Assembly (NCBI RefSeq): GCF_005217605.1
Contig: NZ_SZPX01000001.1
Location: forward strand, 1-64,000
Reading direction: 5' to 3'
Length of the DNA: 64,000 bases
Source: Sulfurimonas crateris
GTDB lineage: Bacteria > Campylobacterota > Campylobacteria > Campylobacterales > Sulfurimonadaceae
The translations under genes were made by a program, and so were the position numbers. This document shows, one piece after another, positions 8,302-17,029 of the stretch. Every line of letters begins with the position of its first letter. The first letter of the stretch is position 1. The notes beneath the pieces were generated by a model. The model was not told the origin of the DNA and made no database searches. It saw nothing but the letters and a program-made list of their open reading frames with translations.

Positions 8302-9066
8302 TCAATGCTCGTGCTTATGTACATGAAGAAGATGCGCGTCGATTCCGTATAGTTCGCTCATCTCTTCACAGCTTAATGCTTGTTTTGGGTTGTTGCAGAT
8401 GATGGCTTTTTGGTTTATTGTAAAGAGTCTTGCTATATCATCCGCGATCACCCCTATGTCATGTGTTATAAAAACAATAGTGATACCCTCTTTTTGATTT
8501 AACTCTCTAAGCAGTGCATAAAACCTTTTTTGAGAGGCGACATCTACGCCCGTATTTGGCTCATCCAGTATCAAGATCTCAGGCTTTGAAGCAAGTGCAC
8601 GGGCTATCATAACACGCTGTCTCTGCCCGCCAGAGAGCGTTCCTACCATCTTATCTTTTAGATCACTTATATCCATCTTTGCCATTGCATCATCTACAAG
8701 CTGTTTATCTACTTTGCTAAAAGCTCCAAACAGACTTCTTTGTGATGTTCTTCCCATCTTTACAATATCTGAAACAGTCGCGGGAAAAGAGCTGTCTATT
8801 TGTGCGGCACGCTGTGGAACATAACCGATCTTGTGCCACTCTTTAAAGTGTGAGAGTTTTTTGCCATATATTCTAACCTCTCCGCTTGTCGGTTTTTCAA
8901 GCCCCAAAAGCATTCTGATCAGCGTCGTCTTGCCCCCGCCGTTTGGTCCTATAATAGCGATATATTCAGAGGAGAATATCTCCAAAGAGATGTTTGATAA
9001 AATGGTCTGCTCTTTTAGAATGAAACTCAAATTTTTGACATCAAATATCGGAACTGTGAATTTCAT
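8302..9066 (-). CDS. znuC: Zinc ABC transporter ATPase ZnuC
   Basis: An ABC ATPase of about 254 residues with Walker A GPNGGGKTT (near residue 41), signature LSGGQRQR, Walker B ILILDEPNTG and the switch histidine in FITHD. The C-terminus is His-rich (LLHVHKHEH), common in zinc-handling transporters. It overlaps znuA by four bases and is followed closely by znuB. MKFTVP at 9066 is the more usual start; two further N-terminal residues are possible. Confidence 0.92.
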   Translation of the reverse strand: MKFTVPIFDVKNLSFILKEQTILSNISLEIFSSEYIAIIGPNGGGKTTLIRMLLGLEKPTSGEVRIYGKKLSHFKEWHKIGYVPQRAAQIDSSFPATVSDIVKMGRTSQRSLFGAFSKVDKQLVDDAMAKMDISDLKDKMVGTLSGGQRQRVMIARALASKPEILILDEPNTGVDVASQKRFYALLRELNQKEGITIVFITHDIGVIADDIARLFTINQKAIICNNPKQALSCEEMSELYGIDAHLLHVHKHEH

Positions 9067-9974
9067 CGGCACTTCATGGCTTTTGATATTTTTTGCAGAT
9101 TTCTTCTCATAATATCCTCATAGCCGAGCTTCTCTTTTGCCTCATCTGCAGTGATATTGCCAAGCGGCTGAAGAACATCGTAAGACACTCCCGCCTCTTC
9201 TGCTATGCTTTTTATAGTTTTTTCATTTGCGAATTTCTCAAAAAAGATAGTCTCCACTCTGTGCTCTTTTATAAACTTGATGAGCTTTATCATAGTTTTT
9301 GCGCTCGGCTCGGCTTCCGGAGAGAGCCCGCTTAGAGCCTCAGTATGAAAGCCGTATCTATTTGCAAGATATGAAAATGCGTTGTGATTTACGATGATAG
9401 TATCGAGCTGGCATTGCGATAGTTTCTCTTTATAATCTTCATCAAGATTTTTCAGCATTGCTACGTAGCTCTCTCTGTTTTTCAAATATAATTCTCTGTT
9501 TTTTGGAAAGAGCGCAATAAGCTCCTCTGTTATGCGCTCTGCTGCGAGCATCATATTGTGTGGATCTTGCCAGTAGTGAGGATCCACCCTGTCATGGTGG
9601 TGGTCATCATGATGCTCATGTTTATCCTTGCCAAGCTCCATCAGTTTTACATGCTGACTTACATCTACTGCTCTGTTTTTAAACTCAAAACCCTCTATCC
9701 AAGGCTCAAGACCTGCACCGCTGTAGAGAACGAGATCGCTTCTTGATATTTTTATCATATCTTTTGGAGTTGGCTCGTAACTGTGCGCATCCACTCCAAA
9801 TGGAAGGATCATAAAAGTCTCTGCCGTATCGGAAGCTATATTTTTTGCTATATCATAGAGAGAGAAGGTACTCGCCGCAACCGTCGCTTTTTCACTACTC
9901 TTTTGCTCAGCTGCTAGAGATATTGACGTAACTAGCAGGATTACTGCTAAAAAAAATCTGTTTTTTAAATTCAT
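9063..9974 (-). CDS. znuA: Periplasmic zinc-binding protein ZnuA
   Basis: A cluster A-I/TroA-type solute-binding protein of about 303 residues. The signal peptide is FFLAVILLVTSISLAA. It has a His/Asp-rich loop KHEHHDDHHHD (about residues 115-125), typical of ZnuA rather than manganese-binding relatives. Metal-ligand histidines are plausible in VDAHSYEP, DPHYWQDPHN and VNHNAFSY. The gene leads the znuA-znuC-znuB-bioC run. The start is taken at MNLKN rather than four codons upstream. Confidence 0.92.
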   Translation of the reverse strand: MNLKNRFFLAVILLVTSISLAAEQKSSEKATVAASTFSLYDIAKNIASDTAETFMILPFGVDAHSYEPTPKDMIKISRSDLVLYSGAGLEPWIEGFEFKNRAVDVSQHVKLMELGKDKHEHHDDHHHDRVDPHYWQDPHNMMLAAERITEELIALFPKNRELYLKNRESYVAMLKNLDEDYKEKLSQCQLDTIIVNHNAFSYLANRYGFHTEALSGLSPEAEPSAKTMIKLIKFIKEHRVETIFFEKFANEKTIKSIAEEAGVSYDVLQPLGNITADEAKEKLGYEDIMRRNLQKISKAMKCR

Positions 9975-10012
9975 TAATGTTTCCAATATTTTTTTTGAAA
10001 TTATATCTTATT

Positions 10013-10041
10013 TTGCAACAATTGGTTTTTTTGGGTATAAT
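10013..10041 (+). promoter_or_regulatory. Sigma-70 promoter of secG
   Basis: TTGCAA (10013-10018), a 17-bp spacer and a perfect TATAAT (10036-10041) stand about 30 bases ahead of the secG start codon. Confidence 0.7.
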
Positions 10042-10071
10042 TCGCAACTTTTAAAACTCAGGATATATATA

Positions 10072-10404
10072 ATGACAGCTAGTTTTCTACTTATTGTTCA
10101 AATAATTTTAGTCGTAATGATTATCATAGCAGTGCTTCTGCAAAAAAGCTCAAGTATCGGTCTAGGAGCATACAGCGGCTCAAACGACTCTGTTTTTGGA
10201 GCAAAAGGTCCTAGTAGTTTCTTGGCAAAAACAACTTTTACCATAGGCTTTTTATTTGTTGTAAACACAATTGCTCTGGGCTATATGTACGCATCAGCTG
10301 CAACTGAATCTGTCGTTGACAATATGATCGAATCAACAGACGTTCAAGCTCCATCTGCTATAACTCCTGCACCGCAGCAGAGCGAAACTACACCTCCAAA
10401 ATAG
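10072..10404 (+). CDS. secG: Preprotein translocase subunit SecG
   Basis: A 110-residue protein with two hydrophobic helices (about 4-22 and 57-77) flanking the conserved cytoplasmic loop LLQKSSSIGLGAYSGSNDSVFGAKGPSSFL. The tail is polar and rich in Thr and Pro. SecG assists SecYE during protein export. It has its own promoter. A hairpin AGTTGCA/TGCAACT with a T6 loop (10403-10422) lies directly after the stop. Confidence 0.93.
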   Translation: MTASFLLIVQIILVVMIIIAVLLQKSSSIGLGAYSGSNDSVFGAKGPSSFLAKTTFTIGFLFVVNTIALGYMYASAATESVVDNMIESTDVQAPSAITPAPQQSETTPPK

Positions 10405-10499
10405 TTGCATTTTTTTGCAACTACACACCTCGTAAAATCTTATTTTTAGAGATTTCTCGCTACAATAACGCCACTATTTTTGATATATAAGGAAACTAA

Positions 10500-11057
10500 A
10501 TGTTAGATGAAATATTCGACAAATGCGAATCAGAGATGAGATCGAGCGTAAATCATATGCTAAAAGATTTTAAAACCCTAAGAACAGGTAAAGTAACCAC
10601 ATCTGTTTTGGACAATGTTAAAATCGACTACTACGGTACTATGACTTCACTAGATCAAGTAGGCTCTATTTTAGTAGCAGATGCGACGACTATTGTTGTT
10701 AATCCTTGGGAGAAAAATCTTCTCTCAGCTATTGAGGGCGCTATATCAAAAGCAAACGTAGGTGCAAACCCGAATAACGACGGCGATCAGATCAAGCTAT
10801 TTTTTCCGGCAATGACGGTTGAGCAGAGACAAGAGTCTGTAAAGCAGATGAAGGGGATGGGCGAGACTGCAAAAATTGCCATCAGAAACGACAGAAAACA
10901 TGCAAACGACAAGATCAAAAAGCTTGAAAAAGATAAAGAGATAACGGTAGATGAGTCCAAATCTGCTCAAGACAATATACAAAAACTTACAGATAAATTT
11001 ATTGCAGAAGTCGATGGCATACTTAAGACAAAAGAAGCAGAGATACTAAAGGTATAA
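10500..11057 (+). CDS. frr: Ribosome recycling factor
   Basis: A 185-residue protein of standard RRF length. The opening helix and RTGKVTTSVLDNVKIDYYG, then NPWEKNLLSAIEGAISKANVGANP, are diagnostic. RRF separates the post-termination ribosome together with EF-G. AAGGAAA lies upstream of the start. Only 6 bases separate the stop from pyrE, an order also seen elsewhere in Campylobacterota. Confidence 0.97.
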   Translation: MLDEIFDKCESEMRSSVNHMLKDFKTLRTGKVTTSVLDNVKIDYYGTMTSLDQVGSILVADATTIVVNPWEKNLLSAIEGAISKANVGANPNNDGDQIKLFFPAMTVEQRQESVKQMKGMGETAKIAIRNDRKHANDKIKKLEKDKEITVDESKSAQDNIQKLTDKFIAEVDGILKTKEAEILKV

Positions 11058-11063
11058 CTTACT

Positions 11064-11672
11064 ATGGATATTAAAAAAAAATATATGGATTCAGATGCTC
11101 TTTTAGAGGGACATTTTAAACTAAGCAGCGGCAACCACTCACAATTTTACCTCCAGTCCGCAAAGGTCTTAGAGAATCCAAAAACGGCAAAACTTCTCGC
11201 AGATGCACTCGCACTTGAGATCAAAAAAAGCGGCTTGCAAGTAGATACCGTCTGTGCTCCGGCTCTTGGCGGTCTTATTGCAGGTTTTGCTCTAGCTACT
11301 GCACTTAATGTACGCTCTATCTTTGCGGAGAGAGTAGATGGCAAGATGGCTATTCGCCGCGGCTTTGAGATAAAAAAGGGCGAGAGAGTCTTGATGTGTG
11401 AAGATATCATTACAACAGGTGGATCTGCCATGGAAGCCGCAGAGGTCGTAAAGAGCCTTGGCGGAGAGATTGTAGGCGTTGCCGCACTTGCCAACCGCGG
11501 CTTTTGTAAGCGCCAAAACAGCGATATAACAACAAAGCCAAACTGCAAACTTCCGCAGGATATCCCGTTTTTTGCGCTGGAGGATTTTACTTTTGAGATG
11601 TACTCGCCCGATGAGTGCCCTATGTGCAAAGCAGGAAGCGAAGCTATAAAACCCGGCTCAAGAGGAAATTAA
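11064..11672 (+). CDS. pyrE: Orotate phosphoribosyltransferase
   Basis: A 202-residue phosphoribosyltransferase with the PRPP-binding motif VLMCEDIITTGGSAMEA (about residues 111-127), the substrate-side GHFKLSSGNHSQFYLQ near residue 16 and APALGGLIAG. It makes OMP in pyrimidine synthesis. The C-terminal CPMCKAGSEAIKPGSR extension is common in this branch of the family. Immediately downstream of frr. Confidence 0.95.
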   Translation: MDIKKKYMDSDALLEGHFKLSSGNHSQFYLQSAKVLENPKTAKLLADALALEIKKSGLQVDTVCAPALGGLIAGFALATALNVRSIFAERVDGKMAIRRGFEIKKGERVLMCEDIITTGGSAMEAAEVVKSLGGEIVGVAALANRGFCKRQNSDITTKPNCKLPQDIPFFALEDFTFEMYSPDECPMCKAGSEAIKPGSRGN

Positions 11673-11706
11673 AATCCAAAAAGAGCTTACTTAAAAGGTG
11701 TTGTTT

Positions 11707-12810
11707 TTGAAACTAGCCACTCTTTTTTTTACATTGACGCTCTTTTTTCAAAATGCATATGCTTCTGAGATGCCTCAAGATGAGCTGCTTAAAAAGATGA
11801 TAGGCAGAATGCTTATCGTCGGTTTTGAGAGCCAGAGCATTACTAAAGACTCCAAAATTGTAAAAGATATGCAAAAATATCACCTCGGCGGTGTCATTCT
11901 ATTTGACCGCCACTTCAACGACAGAACAAAAACAAAAAACATCAGCTCGCCTAAACAGCTAAAAACTCTTACCTCATCACTCAACTCATTTGCCAAAAAA
12001 CCGCTTCTTATCTCGGTAGATCAAGAGGGAGGAAAGGTCGCAAGACTAAAGCCTGCTTATGGTTTTGAAGCCACACCCTCGGCTAAAGTAGTCTCGGAGA
12101 TGGATGCCTACATGACAAAACGTGTCTATGACAATCTTGCAAAAACACTCCAAAACGCAGGCATAAACTGTAACTTTGCACCCGTTGTCGATCTGGCCGT
12201 AAATCCTCAAAACAGAGTTATATCAGGGCTTAAGCGCTCCTACTCAAGCGAGCCAAAAGAGGTCGCAAAGTACGCAAAGATATTTATGGATTCACTTCAA
12301 GAGAGAAATATTATCTCTGTTTTAAAACATTTTCCGGGTCACGGTTCCTCACTTGAAGATTCCCACAACGGATTTGTAGATATAAGCGAAACATGGGGCG
12401 AGACCGAGCTGGAGCCATACATAGAGCTTATCCACTCAGGCGGCGTCTCTATGATAATGACGGCTCACGTCTTTAACAGATATCTTGATGAGCTCTATCC
12501 AGCAACTCTATCATACAGAGTAAACACGGAGCTGCTTAGAGAGAAACTGGGCTATGATGGAGTGATTGTGAGTGATGATTTACAGATGGGAGCTATCGCT
12601 AAACACTACACTCTTGAAGAAATAGTGACACTCTCTATAAACTCTGGAGTGGATATGCTGCTCTTTGGCAATCAGCTCGCCAAGCAGGATACCCGTGAAC
12701 TTGTAGAGACGATTATGGCACAAGTAAAAAACGGTTCTATATCTATGGATAGAATTGTAGAATCAAACTCAAGAGTAGAACAGTTGTTCACCAAGATACA
12801 AATAAAATAA
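11707..12810 (+). CDS. nagZ: Secreted NagZ-type beta-N-acetylglucosaminidase (GH3)
   Basis: A glycoside hydrolase family 3 enzyme of about 367 residues. KHFPGHGSSLEDSHNGF holds the NagZ His-Asp dyad loop, and VIVSDDLQMGAI contains the catalytic Asp. The enzyme removes GlcNAc from GlcNAc-anhydroMurNAc units. Unlike cytoplasmic E. coli NagZ it starts with a clear Sec signal (ATLFFTLTLFFQNAYA), so it should act in the periplasm. AAAGG sits 8 bases before a TTG at 11707, which gives the cleanest signal peptide; a GTG at 11698 is in frame. The stop overlaps the symporter start (TAATG). Confidence 0.88.
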   Translation: MKLATLFFTLTLFFQNAYASEMPQDELLKKMIGRMLIVGFESQSITKDSKIVKDMQKYHLGGVILFDRHFNDRTKTKNISSPKQLKTLTSSLNSFAKKPLLISVDQEGGKVARLKPAYGFEATPSAKVVSEMDAYMTKRVYDNLAKTLQNAGINCNFAPVVDLAVNPQNRVISGLKRSYSSEPKEVAKYAKIFMDSLQERNIISVLKHFPGHGSSLEDSHNGFVDISETWGETELEPYIELIHSGGVSMIMTAHVFNRYLDELYPATLSYRVNTELLREKLGYDGVIVSDDLQMGAIAKHYTLEEIVTLSINSGVDMLLFGNQLAKQDTRELVETIMAQVKNGSISMDRIVESNSRVEQLFTKIQIK

Positions 12811-14282
12811 TGCAAGGTGCTTTTTCAACTCTAGACTGGATCGTATTTGCCTCCTACTTTATACTGCTTGCTATTACCTCTATTGTTTTAAGCCGCACCA
12901 AGATAAACTCTTCACGAGACTATTTTTTATCTCCGCATGCGATGCCTATGTTTGCCGTTGCTATATCTGTTTTGGCAACATCACAATCAGCCGCTACTTT
13001 TTTGGGTGCTCCAGAATACTCTTATACAAAGGACTTTACCTTTATAGGGTTCTACTTCTCCGCACTTTTAGCCGTTATCTTCGTAGCGTATGTTCTCATT
13101 CCAAAATATTACGAGATGAAGGCAGTTACCGTTTATGAGCTCCTGGAGTCCAGATACGGAGAGAGCGCAAAAAAGCAGGCGGGGGTTATGTTTCTTATAG
13201 GAAGAGTCCTTGCCAGCGGAGCAAGACTCTACATTGGAGCACTGGCAATATCGATGATAATATTTAGCGATATTATCTTCTTGCATGTTGCGCTCTCTAT
13301 ATTGATCCTAATGCTTGGAGCCCTTGCATACACTTATTTCGGCGGTGTGCGCTCCGTCATACTGAGCGATGTTATTCAGGCGGTTACATACATAGGAGCG
13401 GGGGTCGCTGTTCTTATATATCTCTACTACTCGCTTGAGCATATCGAGATCATAAAAACTCTTAGCGAAAATAACAAACTAAACTTCATCGACAGTTCAT
13501 TTGATGGCAACTTTAGCATTATAGGGCTTCTTAGCGGCTGGCTTCTGTTAAACATTGCGGCATTCGGGCTTGATCAGGATATGACTCAAAGGGTACTTGC
13601 CTGCAAAGATAAAAATGAGGCTGCAAAATCGCTTATTATCTCCATTTTACTGACCATTCCCGTTGTACTCCTCTTTTTGGCAATAGGAGCGCTTCTGTAC
13701 CTTTTTTATATGCAAGGCGGCGTAGATCAGAGTTTTGAGGGTGAGAAGATCACTATTTTTATGTACTACATACTAAATGAGATGCCTGATGGACTTAGAG
13801 GCTTGGTCACGGTGGGAGCTATTGCGGCGGCACTCTCAAGTACCAACTCCGTTCTTGGCGCTATGGCTTCTATTGCGGTTGAGGACATCTACAAGCCTTG
13901 GAGATTAAAACAGAGCCAAATAGAGGAGCAGCACTTTGTAAAAGCCTCACGATTTGCGGTGCTCATCTTCGCAGTAGTTCTCTCCCTTATGGCAATGGTA
14001 AGCTACTTCTGGCAGCGCTACAGCGACCTATCGCTTATCAGTTTTGCGCTTGGTGTTATGGCATTTGCATATACGGGGCTTTTGGGTGTATACTTCTCGG
14101 CAATATTTACGTCGCGCGGAAACAAGAGTAGTGTTTTATGGGGGCTTATTGGCGGATTTGCAACCGTTTTAGCACTTCAGCCATATAGCTTTGGCATAGA
14201 GCTTGCCTTCTCGTGGCAGATAGTAATCGGTACCGCTGTAGCATTTTTTATTGTTCAGCTAGGAGGAGCAAAAAATGAGTGA
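12810..14282 (+). CDS. Sodium:solute symporter (SSS) family transporter in a cell-wall salvage operon
   Basis: A 490-residue membrane protein with about 13 hydrophobic segments and SSS hallmarks: SVLATSQSAATFLGAPEYSY near residue 54, AYTYFGGVRSVILSDVIQA near 170 and GAIAAALSSTNSVLGAMASI near 342. The start overlaps the nagZ stop by one base and the end overlaps anmK by 8 bases. That places it in an operon otherwise devoted to peptidoglycan salvage. Import of MurNAc or anhydroMurNAc is inferred from context; the substrate cannot be read from the sequence. Confidence 0.85.
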   Translation: MQGAFSTLDWIVFASYFILLAITSIVLSRTKINSSRDYFLSPHAMPMFAVAISVLATSQSAATFLGAPEYSYTKDFTFIGFYFSALLAVIFVAYVLIPKYYEMKAVTVYELLESRYGESAKKQAGVMFLIGRVLASGARLYIGALAISMIIFSDIIFLHVALSILILMLGALAYTYFGGVRSVILSDVIQAVTYIGAGVAVLIYLYYSLEHIEIIKTLSENNKLNFIDSSFDGNFSIIGLLSGWLLLNIAAFGLDQDMTQRVLACKDKNEAAKSLIISILLTIPVVLLFLAIGALLYLFYMQGGVDQSFEGEKITIFMYYILNEMPDGLRGLVTVGAIAAALSSTNSVLGAMASIAVEDIYKPWRLKQSQIEEQHFVKASRFAVLIFAVVLSLMAMVSYFWQRYSDLSLISFALGVMAFAYTGLLGVYFSAIFTSRGNKSSVLWGLIGGFATVLALQPYSFGIELAFSWQIVIGTAVAFFIVQLGGAKNE

Positions 14283-15381
14283 GTATTATATAGGCGTAAT
14301 GTCGGGAACCAGCCTTGACGGGATCGATATAGCATACTGCCAGATCAAAGAGCACAGCTTTGAGCTGCTGCACTCAGATGCCTACCCCTTTGACAAAGAG
14401 ATAAAAGAGGAGATATTAAAAGCTATAAACACTCCAATGACACTAAAGAGGATTGGCGAGCTTGACACCCGCTTGGGGGAGATGTACGCAAATACGATAG
14501 AGCGTTTTATATCTCAAAAGAGGATAGATAAAAAGCAGATAACCGCTATAGGTCTTCACGGTCAGACGTTGTGGCATGAGCCGAACAGCGCAAACCCTTT
14601 CTCCATGCAGCTTGGCAATCCAAATGTTATAACGGCACTAACAGGCGTTAGCGTTGTTAGCGATTTCAGAAGAAAAGATATTGCTCTTGGCGGTCAGGGC
14701 GCTCCCTTTGCTCCAGCTTTTCACCAATACCTCTTCTCAAGGCTAAAAGCCAAGATAGCCGTTGTAAACATAGGCGGAATGGCGAATCTATCTATCTTGG
14801 GAGAGAGGCTTAGAGGGTATGATACTGGGTGCGGAAATGTTCTCATGGACTACTGGATCTCACTCAACAGGGGAGAGACCTACGATAAAGACGGAGAGTG
14901 GGCAAGATCTGGAACTTTTGACAGAGACCTCTTGGAGCAGATGCTAAAAGAGCCATATTTTTCAAAAGCTATTCCAAAGAGTACCGGACGTGAACTCTTT
15001 AACGCAGATTGGCTTGAGAGAGAGCTGAGAAAATTCTCCCCAAAAAAGAGCGGTGCACTGAGCATAAAAAAAGAGGATGTGCAGGCAACGCTTTTAGAGC
15101 TCAGCGTTGTAACCATTGCAAATGAGGTCAAAAAGAGCGGTGCAGATATGCTGATAGTTTGCGGTGGCGGCGTTAAGAACAGCTACCTTATGCAGAGATT
15201 AGGAGATAAGCTAAAAGGGACTGAGGTAGTTCCAAGCGATGAATGCGGCGTAAGCAGTGAGTTCATGGAATCTATGGCGTTTGCGTGGCTTGCCCATGAG
15301 AGAGTGCACAGAAAATGTGTCAAACTATCCTCCATAACAGGAGCGTCAAAAGATTCTATATTAGGTGCTATTTATGAGTAA
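14275..15381 (+). CDS. anmK: Anhydro-N-acetylmuramic acid kinase
   Basis: A 368-residue ASKHA-fold kinase with the AnmK signature MSGTSLDGIDIAY at residues 9-21, GLHGQTLWHEP near 96, the phosphate loop NIGGMANLS near 165 and CGGGVKNSYLM near 298. It opens the 1,6-anhydro ring and phosphorylates the product to MurNAc-6-P. A strong AGGAGG precedes the start. Overlaps on both sides show translational coupling within the salvage operon. Confidence 0.95.
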   Translation: MSEYYIGVMSGTSLDGIDIAYCQIKEHSFELLHSDAYPFDKEIKEEILKAINTPMTLKRIGELDTRLGEMYANTIERFISQKRIDKKQITAIGLHGQTLWHEPNSANPFSMQLGNPNVITALTGVSVVSDFRRKDIALGGQGAPFAPAFHQYLFSRLKAKIAVVNIGGMANLSILGERLRGYDTGCGNVLMDYWISLNRGETYDKDGEWARSGTFDRDLLEQMLKEPYFSKAIPKSTGRELFNADWLERELRKFSPKKSGALSIKKEDVQATLLELSVVTIANEVKKSGADMLIVCGGGVKNSYLMQRLGDKLKGTEVVPSDECGVSSEFMESMAFAWLAHERVHRKCVKLSSITGASKDSILGAIYE

Positions 15382-16312
15382 AACCCAAACTTGGTTAAAA
15401 ACAACCTCTTTTAAAAACTATATCATTGAGTCTGCTCTTGCAGATGCAAGTTTTAGAAAATATTACAGGCTGCGTGACGGCAGTAAAACAGCACTTTTAA
15501 TGGACTCATCTCTTGAAAAAGCCTCACTAAATGCTTTTATGGATATAACATCAAGACTTCAAAGCGTGGATGTAGGTGTGCCTAAAATATTTGAACACAA
15601 CCCAGATGAGGGCTTTTTGATACTAGAGGACTTCGGAACTTCTCACTATCTGGATATTTTAAATCAGAACAACTTTAAAGCATACTATACAAAGGCGATG
15701 AACACTATCTTAAAGATGCAAAAAGCCGATGCTGCAGGACTTCCGCTATACGACAAAGAGTTTTTGCATGCGGAGATGGATCTGATGCAGGAGTGGTACA
15801 TAGAAAAACATCTTAATCTAAAGCCGAGCGATGCACAGGCAAAGCTTATAGCAGATACTCTTGAGGCGATCTCGTGCGTTGTCTTGGAACAGCCGCAAGA
15901 TACATTTGTACATCGTGATTTTCACTCAAGAAACATAATGTTAAAAGAGAACAACAAACTCGGAATTATCGACTATCAGGATGCAATGTGCGGAGCTGTC
16001 ACCTATGATCTGGTCTCACTGCTAAAAGATTGCTACGTCGCCTACGACAGAAGAAATATAAAAGAGCTGGCTCTTGAATTTCGCGACAAAAAGGGGCTCA
16101 AAGTAGACAATGAGACCTTTATAAAATGGTTTGACTTTATGGGACTTCAAAGACACATAAAAGTGCTTGGGATCTTCTCCCGACTTCATATCAGAGATAA
16201 AAAGAGTGGCTATCTAAAGGATATACCTCTGACTCTTAAGTATATTATAGATACGGCCGGCAGATACAACGAGACAAAAGAGTTCGCCGCTTTTTTAGGA
16301 AATATAAAATGA
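15374..16312 (+). CDS. amgK: Anomeric MurNAc/GlcNAc kinase AmgK
   Basis: A 312-residue aminoglycoside phosphotransferase-like kinase. The catalytic loop is FVHRDFHSRNIML, followed by the metal-binding LGIIDYQDAMCG. AmgK phosphorylates MurNAc at C1 in the Pseudomonas-type recycling route that bypasses de novo UDP-MurNAc synthesis. The ATG at 15374 overlaps the anmK stop. The neighbour is murU, the next enzyme of the same route, which makes AmgK far more likely than another phosphotransferase. Confidence 0.88.
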   Translation: MSKTQTWLKTTSFKNYIIESALADASFRKYYRLRDGSKTALLMDSSLEKASLNAFMDITSRLQSVDVGVPKIFEHNPDEGFLILEDFGTSHYLDILNQNNFKAYYTKAMNTILKMQKADAAGLPLYDKEFLHAEMDLMQEWYIEKHLNLKPSDAQAKLIADTLEAISCVVLEQPQDTFVHRDFHSRNIMLKENNKLGIIDYQDAMCGAVTYDLVSLLKDCYVAYDRRNIKELALEFRDKKGLKVDNETFIKWFDFMGLQRHIKVLGIFSRLHIRDKKSGYLKDIPLTLKYIIDTAGRYNETKEFAAFLGNIK

Positions 16313-16971
16313 ATGCAATGATCCTGGCTGCAGGCCGCGGAGAGAGGATGCGCCCGCTTAGCGACAAGACCCCAAAACCGCTCTTAAAAGTTCACGGTAA
16401 AAGCCTTATTGTCTGGCATATAGAGCGGCTTGCTTCACTAGGATTTAGCCAAATAGTCATAAATATAGATCACCTTGGAGATATGATAATAAAAAGCTTG
16501 GGGGATGGCTCAAAATGGGGAGTCAATCTGCTCTACTCGGACGAGAGACAAAGCGGAGCGTTAGAGAGCGGGGGCGGGATCATAAACGCGCTCCCTCTTT
16601 TGGATAGCGAGAAATTTTTGGTAGTAAACGGCGATATCTGGTGCGACTATGAGTTTGAAACCGGCTATGACTTAGGGGATGATCTGGCTCATCTTATCTT
16701 GGTTAAGAATCCAGGGCATAATCCGAGCGGAGACTTTGCTCTGCACAAGAACAGAGTCAGCAACGACACAAAAGGAAGATATACATTCTCAGGCATTGGA
16801 TACTACTCTGCTAAACTTTTTGAGGGACTGGAGAACAAAAAAATGCCTCTTGCTCCAATTCTTAGAGAAACAGCAGAGAATGGCAGAGTAAGCGGCTCGC
16901 TCTACGACGGAAAATGGTACGATATAGGCACGCCTGAAAGATTAAAAGAGATAAACGCTGCTTCTTTATAG
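16309..16971 (+). CDS. murU: MurNAc-1-phosphate uridylyltransferase MurU
   Basis: A 220-residue sugar nucleotidyltransferase with the signature MILAAGRGERMRPLSDKTPK at residues 4-23, VNGDIWCD in the middle and the metal-binding KWYDIGTPERL near the C-terminus. It converts MurNAc-1-P to UDP-MurNAc. Overlap with amgK by four bases supports the specific MurU assignment over other short nucleotidyltransferases. Confidence 0.88.
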   Translation: MNAMILAAGRGERMRPLSDKTPKPLLKVHGKSLIVWHIERLASLGFSQIVINIDHLGDMIIKSLGDGSKWGVNLLYSDERQSGALESGGGIINALPLLDSEKFLVVNGDIWCDYEFETGYDLGDDLAHLILVKNPGHNPSGDFALHKNRVSNDTKGRYTFSGIGYYSAKLFEGLENKKMPLAPILRETAENGRVSGSLYDGKWYDIGTPERLKEINAASL

Positions 16972-17029
16972 TTAGCCCTATTTGGTATAAGATGTTATAC
17001 TTGGGGCAAAAATTATAGAAGAGTTAATT